DNA of 64,000 nt, from the NCBI GenBank assembly GCA_005406025.1, contig BGZK01000106.1, positions 62,001 to 126,000 of the forward strand, in the 5' to 3' direction. Below, piece by piece: positions 58,766 to 64,000 of this stretch. The notes under the pieces were generated by a model. The model searched no databases. It was not told where the DNA came from and was given only the letters and a program-made list of their open reading frames with translations. Made by a program: the position numbers and the translations under genes. Numbering within the stretch: position 1 is the first letter of the stretch; every line of letters begins with the position of its first letter. Source of the DNA: Eumeta japonica (taxonomy: Eukaryota; Arthropoda; Insecta; Lepidoptera; Psychidae).

Positions 58766-58769
58766 AAAG

Positions 58770-59480
58770 TCAATGGAGCAATCAAGCATCTTTTTTATAT
58801 TACGCTGCGTATTACAGTATAGTTCGTCCACTCATACGTGACCTGACGGTGCTCCGGCGCTGCCGGATTGTGACAATATTTCGACCAAATACCAACAAAA
58901 ATTAATTCCCGGTTCTCTGTTACACAATACATTTTCTAAATAACGGATCATGTACAGTTTGTCGTCTGCGTCTCGTCAGAAAAAAAAAAAACTCAGTTTA
59001 GAATTAAGAAACGTTTGTAGTCACTTAATACGTAAAACCGGACCGGCAGTGGTCGATACCGCCAATTCAGTAAAATAAATTAATTAATGCAAATAAATTA
59101 GTTAAGGCCATAAAATAAATTAATGCAAAAAAAAAAAAAAACATAAATTACAAATCGTTGTGGAAAAGTAGCGCTACAAAGCAACTAAGGCTTTTAAAAT
59201 TTTTAAATTCACTTATTTGGCTAAAAGAAGATCTCTTATTTACAGTATTTAAACGACTTCGAAGAACTTTTGCATTTTATATTTACTAATACTAAAAGCA
59301 ATAATATGCCCCTCAATGTAATTAATTGTTTGTTACACATAAGGGAATGAAAGAAAACAATTATATTTTTTTTTTGGTATCAAAATTTTCATTCATAAAA
59401 TAATAAACAATATATATTACTATGTCAGATATCTTGTATTTATTAAAAAATTCTACTCATTAAGGTTCCAAACTAAAATA
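58770..59480. other. Non-coding stretch with duplicated AATAAATTAATGC words
   Basis: AAAATAAATTAATTAATGCA (59071) recurs as AAAATAAATTAATGCA (59112), a local duplication next to a poly-A run. Nothing else. Confidence 0.45.
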
Positions 59481-59484
59481 GCAA

Positions 59485-59735
59485 AAACGGAACCCTTATA
59501 ATTTCGTCATATCCGTCCGTCCGTATGTCACAGGCATTTAATTCAAAAACTACAAGACATGTATTGATGAAATTTATAGTAGGTGTCTAATATAAGTCGT
59601 TAATTAGTTTCGTAGTTAAATAACAAAAATAAATATTTCTAGGGTTGCCCCCATACATGTAACACAAGCTGAAAAAATATTTTTTCATCAACGTGTGGCA
59701 CATATTTTTTTTTATATAGTGTAGTGTCATTTGAT
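59485..59735 (+). repeat. AACGGAACCCTTATAATTTCG dispersed repeat fragment
   Basis: AACGGAACCCTTATAATTTC is followed by TCCGTCCGTCCGTATGTCAC, AGGGTTGCCCCCATACATG and TTTTTTCATCAACGTGTGGC. This order of blocks matches, from memory, the interior of a long, widespread lepidopteran repeat. It supports the assignment to Lepidoptera more than any other single block. Confidence 0.6.
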
Positions 59736-59739
59736 TCTA

Positions 59740-60885
59740 CGTGCATCTATCTGTATAGAGATCAATATAATATTTAAATAGCAGACCATACATCTACAAA
59801 GGCCTCTATAAAGCAATTGGTTTATAAGCGTTGTAGAAATAAAAATATTAAATTAATTGTACTTTAAAATCGAATTACAATTTTGTATATACAATTACTA
59901 GATACATAAGATGTATTTCACGCTGCATAGATAAAACTATATTTTGTAATTAAATCTGAAGTTCTTATAATCTTATATATTTGCCAGTGCTATTATTTTA
60001 AATGCGTTTCTTAAGTTCCTTTTATTCCCTTAAGTCCGGATATTTTTCTCTTTAACAAGAGTAAAGAAAACTTATTTTTCGATTGTACTTGTATACAAGC
60101 ACTTATATAAAATTTATGTAAATACACAAACCTATATCTAATAGTTTAAAATTGCCGATTTGTAAGAGAAAGCGTCAAATGATATGGCTTTTGAGTATTG
60201 TAGTACAAATAGATAAAATACTTAGTTTAAGTTTGACACAGAGAGAGGAGAGAAAGCTTATGAACCCTTCTCTTTTTAATTCATATATATATATAAATAA
60301 TCGATAAGCCAATCTGACACTCATTACAACTTTGATATCGACTTCGAATTACTGACGTCATTGACTTAACAATTATTTTGAACAGATAGTCTGAAGCATT
60401 AGACAAGTCCTGGAATTTTTTCTTATTATTAGTAGCCGACACAAATTACTCAAGGTAGAAATACAGGAATCTGAACAAACAAAGCCACAGGCAAAACTAA
60501 CATTTTGCTTTGGTATTGGTATTGTGCGTGATTGCAGAGATTTTTAATATTTTCATTCTCTTTAGTGGCCTGACAAACCCCGATCATCGTAGCATGTATG
60601 CACCTATTACCATGTGAAAGACTTACTTTTAAAATTTATTTTCGATTTGTTTCTGCGCATTTTTTTTTCATGGATGATATTGTTCTGTTCCCAAACTTCA
60701 TTTGACTTTTTAGATTTTTTAGTAAGATGTTTCACAAGAAACGATTTAACTGTCAAATCAAAATTAGTGCACAGACTTATGTAAATGCATAAACAAAAAA
60801 ACTGAGTTTCTTTTATGTTAATAATGGACAATGAGAAGATGTTGTTTCATTGATAAACAAGTAGTGCACATGCAGCGGTAGTCAC
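59740..60885. other. AT-rich non-coding stretch
   Basis: Short AT run at about 60285-60297. Lysine-rich 74-codon minus frame (60607-60831) of no recognised family. Confidence 0.45.
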
Positions 60886-60889
60886 GCTG

Positions 60890-61185
60890 TGGACAACTTA
60901 TATGTAGCACGAAAATGGGCCAGCCCGACCGGCGAGATACCACACTCTCACAGACTACGGATGTGTTTCATTCAGTGACTGAGAGTTCCGGAGGCTTTCT
61001 CCCTCCTCTGTTGCCCCACTCCTCCCACCATCAGCCCATTCCCCCTCCCTAAGATGCCCTATCTCTACCCAAGAGGCCAGCGACGTACGTGAGACTCTTC
61101 TGAGGTTGTAAACAATGACGGACACCGCTTACTGCCCGGTGACTCGCCTCCTCATTTGCCCCTCGAAAATGCTATAAGAAAAAGT
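60890..61185 (+). mobile_element. Repeat tail with GGCGGTGATCGC-type box, copy 2
   Basis: GACCGGCGAGATACCACAC, CTCCCTCCTCTGTTGCCCC, AAGAGGCCAGCGACGTACG, TCTTCTGAGGTTGTAAACAA, CACCGCTTACTGCCCGGTGA and CCTCATTTGCCCCTCG keep the order seen at 47030-47265 and in the lepidopteran repeat I recall. It ends in an A-rich AAGAAAAAG. It is longer and better preserved upstream than copy 1. Confidence 0.65.
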
Positions 61186-61560
61186 CACGAGAGTTGGAAT
61201 TCCCGAGCCTGCGCCTATGGATTTAGAGTTCGGCTAATATGCATATTGGATTGCCATTCAGCAAGCTAAGAAGAACAGTGTGATGACGCATGACGGAAAA
61301 CGTCATAGCTACGAGTCCAAATCCAAGAGCACCGTATGGCCAGATGCCGTTTTCTTATGGAGGATTTATTGGAGCATGCGGTCATTTAGAAAGGAACGTT
61401 ACACTGCCTTGTATTATTTATGTCTGCATTCAGTAGTCTCACTATAGAGCCTACAGTCTTCTTAGTCTCCTTCAACGAACTGAAAATGAAACCTTATGAG
61501 TCCTGACGACTCATAAGGTTCGATCTTATGCAACCTGAGCTAGTGATGTCCTGATACATC
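61186..61560. other. Non-coding stretch with a hairpin
   Basis: 61490-61502 (AACCTTATGAGTC) pairs perfectly with 61508-61520 around a 5-nt loop CTGAC. It looks like a bacterial terminator but has no T-run and lies in insect repeat DNA, so no such role is implied. Confidence 0.6.
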
Positions 61561-61564
61561 CACT

Positions 61565-61705
61565 AAGGATTTGTGTCACTATTGCGATGATAAAGTGCGG
61601 GACTGATGGCTCAGCGTGTACTCCGATGAACATCAAAAGTCATTAATGGATTTGCTCATGGTCAAATTTCGAACCCGGTGCATTTCGATTCGAAGTCGAT
61701 TGTGA
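61565..61705 (-). mobile_element. tRNA-like SINE copy D, degenerate
   Basis: On the minus strand: CACCGGGTTCGAAATTTGAC (B-box region), ATGAGCAAATCC, GACTTTTGATGTTCATCGG, GTACACGCTGAGCC and TTTATCATCGCAATAG. The same block order as copies A to C with heavy divergence. Confidence 0.4.
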
Positions 61706-61709
61706 TGTG

Positions 61710-63760
61710 TGTTTGTTATGCAAATCGGTTTGTTATGATAGAAATCACACATTAAAGCTGCGAATTGTCGTAGTTCTCCTGTGAGACAAAAACACAAGCA
61801 TTATTTGTAATATGTTTTTAATTTTCTTCAGCTTCACCTTAATTACAATATCAATATTACTATATGACAATTATCCTACTAATGGCAATAAATAATTTTA
61901 ATATAGAATAAGCGTACTATAGCAATATTACATTTATATGAAGCGATATGGCGACAATGAATTATTAGATTATTATTCTTGAGATCGAGAAAAACATGTT
62001 TTTACATTCCAACATTACATAACCAATTCAGGTGTTTGATAAATTAATGTCAATTTTTCAGTTTCCATGTTTCAAAAAAATTTCTACATGAAATATATGT
62101 AACAATAATTTTATTACCTTTTTAATGTAACTAAGAATATAAACTGATTAATTATGTTTTGGAACAACAAAAAAATATTATTTGTAAAATTGTAGTTTTT
62201 AATAACTGAAACAAATTCAACTGTAAGATTCAGAATTCGGGAACTAGGTTTGAAGATTTTTTTATTAGATTCTATCCGTAGTGAATACTATGTCTTCGTA
62301 AGTGTTAAATAAACACAAATTTTCCCATGTATTTAATGGCTTGAGGTTAAAGAATAAAAAGTTTTCCATATATATAGAAATAAATCATTTTCTATAAGTA
62401 TATACGTATAATTTACTTTTTACAATAATTGGTTTTTTGTTTATGTTAGATGAAAAGTATATACAATTTGGCTTAATTTATTTTTTTAAATACAAAATCA
62501 ATTATTTTTAAAAATGTTGAATGCACGACAATCAGAAAAAAAAATTGTAATAAAATTTTTCTATAGTTGACGGTATTCGTAGATATGAACTATGTATACA
62601 TAATATAAATAACATACAGTTGGCGATGAAACAAAAAAACATACACTAAGAAAATGAATGATGCGCTCGATACAATTTTTTGACAATCATGAAATTTTTC
62701 TTTTTTTTTTTTTGAATTCACCAAACTCCTGATACTTGAAAATCATTAACAAAAATGTTCTGTCAAAGATCGGTTGGAATATTATTAATTTTTTCACAAT
62801 TTACAAACGTTAGACGAGTATAAATGGCATAATCCTAATGTAAGTTTTTTTCAACATTTTCGAAAGGATGAAGAAAGAGTTTAGCTGAAGTTAGTCTTCC
62901 TGAACATTTCACATCTATCGAGAAATAGAAATAGGAATTTTTGAGAAACCTAAAAAAGCTATTGAATTATAGCTTGGTATAATTTTTAAAATAATTTCTA
63001 AGTTATTGAATCGCTTGGTTGTAGTTTCTAATAAACTCCATTCATAGTGAAATTGCATCGATTGCTGTAAACTTGATACAGATCGATTTGTTTCTTCAAA
63101 ACTTTCGCGCAAAAAACATTTAAAAAATAAGTATTTTAAAATTAATTATATTTTTATATTTATCAAATGAGTGATTTTCAAAATATGCTTTGATTGTAAA
63201 AAGTTTGGTTGAACGTTGTAAGTCTCGTTGAAATCAATCAAGTAGATCAAAAAATAAACAATGAAAATGTTCATCCAAAATAAATTTCAGATTTTTTAAA
63301 AGATTGTATTAATATATCTAAACACTTCTTGACTTCAAAAAACTGCATCAAATGCAGTAAGCCACGTGCAAACCGGTTGCTATGTGCAAAAGATATCTTT
63401 GACAAAATTTATGATAAAATAATCAGCCAATTTTTATAACTTTGTTAATTTTAAATTTAAGTTGAAAAGTTGTTAAAAATTTTGAACTAAACAATGTAAG
63501 CAATAATGTTCTCGCTTTTTCTGAGCTCGAAAACTTTATTGCTCATAATAATGCGGGGAGTGTTGATGCTGGCCTACAAAATCAACCTTTGGCCATATTT
63601 CCATTCTAATTCACGAATGCAATGGAATTCATTATGAAAATTGTACAAAATGAACTATGAACAATTGCATAAAGTTACTAGATATATTAAATAATTGTAA
63701 TGCGTCCGTCGAAGGGCTTTATATCAAAGTAATGATATATATCAACAAGTAATGATATAT
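61710..63760. other. AT-rich non-coding stretch
   Basis: No gene. Near 63728-63760 AAGTAATGATATATA occurs twice in tandem (about 21-bp spacing). Confidence 0.5.
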
Positions 63761-63764
63761 ACTG

Positions 63765-63955
63765 ATTGAAATCTGACACACTTGTCCATAACGCACGAAA
63801 CTGCCTCTCTGAATTGCCTGAGAATGATGCGATGCGCAAGTACAACGCTCCCCTGCCATTCCTCCTTCTCCCCCTCGTAGCTATTTTACGCCATTGGGAC
63901 GCATTCGTGGCCAACTTCACAGCGGCAGAGTTTCGTGCTTTGTACTGTGATCGAC
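63765..63955 (+). repeat. GC-rich dispersed repeat X, copy 2
   Basis: AACGCACGAAACTGCC, GAATTGCCTGAGAATG, TATTTTACGCCATTGGG, CCAACTTCACAGCGGCAGAG and TTTCGTGCTTTGTACTGTG mirror the minus-strand text of 5060-5500. The copy may continue past the window edge. A 53-codon plus frame through it does not correspond to one open frame in copy 1. Confidence 0.55.
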
Positions 63956-64000
63956 TGTGTTTTATTTTATTTGGAAATGGTAGAGATTGCTGCAGCCGTG

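Noticed and set aside
61490..61520. Rho-independent terminator
   Set aside because: The perfect hairpin has no T-tract and the DNA is not bacterial.

Overview
This is AT-rich eukaryotic DNA with no gene that I can support over its 64 kb. The six-frame open reading frames are short (longest 175 codons), resemble no family I know, and mostly fall in tandem repeats, old transposons or chance-open stretches. There is no rRNA, no convincing tRNA and no CRISPR. The content points to an insect, most likely a moth or butterfly. Several dispersed repeats match, from memory and without a database search, families I associate with lepidopteran genomes: a tRNA-like SINE whose tail has a TCAGAGAGCACGTTAAG-type block, a repeat tail with a GGCGGTGATCGC-type box, fragments beginning ACTAGCTGTTGCCCGCG, GGTTCCGT/GTCTGTCTGT-type repeats, and mariner and hAT relics. 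The window is best read as intergenic or deep intronic DNA.

Layout. 0.9-5.6 kb: an old dispersed repeat, a SINE copy with an internal 46-bp triplication, a 1.3-kb foldback element with long inverted arms, and a GC-rich repeat that recurs at the right edge of the window. 6.7-13.7 kb: GC-richer islands, a 40-bp perfect palindrome, a 14-copy 76-bp minisatellite, and an (AT)n tract with an array of a CGCATACTT-type motif. 14.2-16.7 kb: two decayed tandem arrays. 19-26 kb: dispersed repeats, the second (AT)n/motif locus, a SINE with a tRNA-like head, and a second copy of the 0.9-kb repeat. 28.8-32.6 kb: an inverted pair of a roughly 190-bp repeat around a mariner transposase relic that is split by a 1.3-kb element. 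35.7 kb: a hAT-type MITE with an 8-bp target duplication. 36-49 kb: GC-richer islands, simple repeats, SINE copies and hairpins. 50.7-52.1 kb: a 12-copy, 120-bp array of very similar units. 56.5-57.7 kb: two mariner relics back to back, one interrupted by a hAT MITE whose 8-bp target duplication lets the original reading frame be seen across the site. 59-64 kb: more dispersed repeats.

The layers interact. The 120-bp family occurs at four loci, from decayed (15.6 kb) through an inverted element (30.5-31.8 kb) to a freshly homogenised array (50.7 kb). Mariners serve as landing sites for later elements in two places. The remaining GC-richer islands, some with homeodomain-like TAATTA cores, could be conserved regulatory DNA of a distant gene, but this is a guess until aligned. 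I found no confidently new functional system. The best candidates for novelty are the 120-bp element/array family and the (AT)n-linked motif family.
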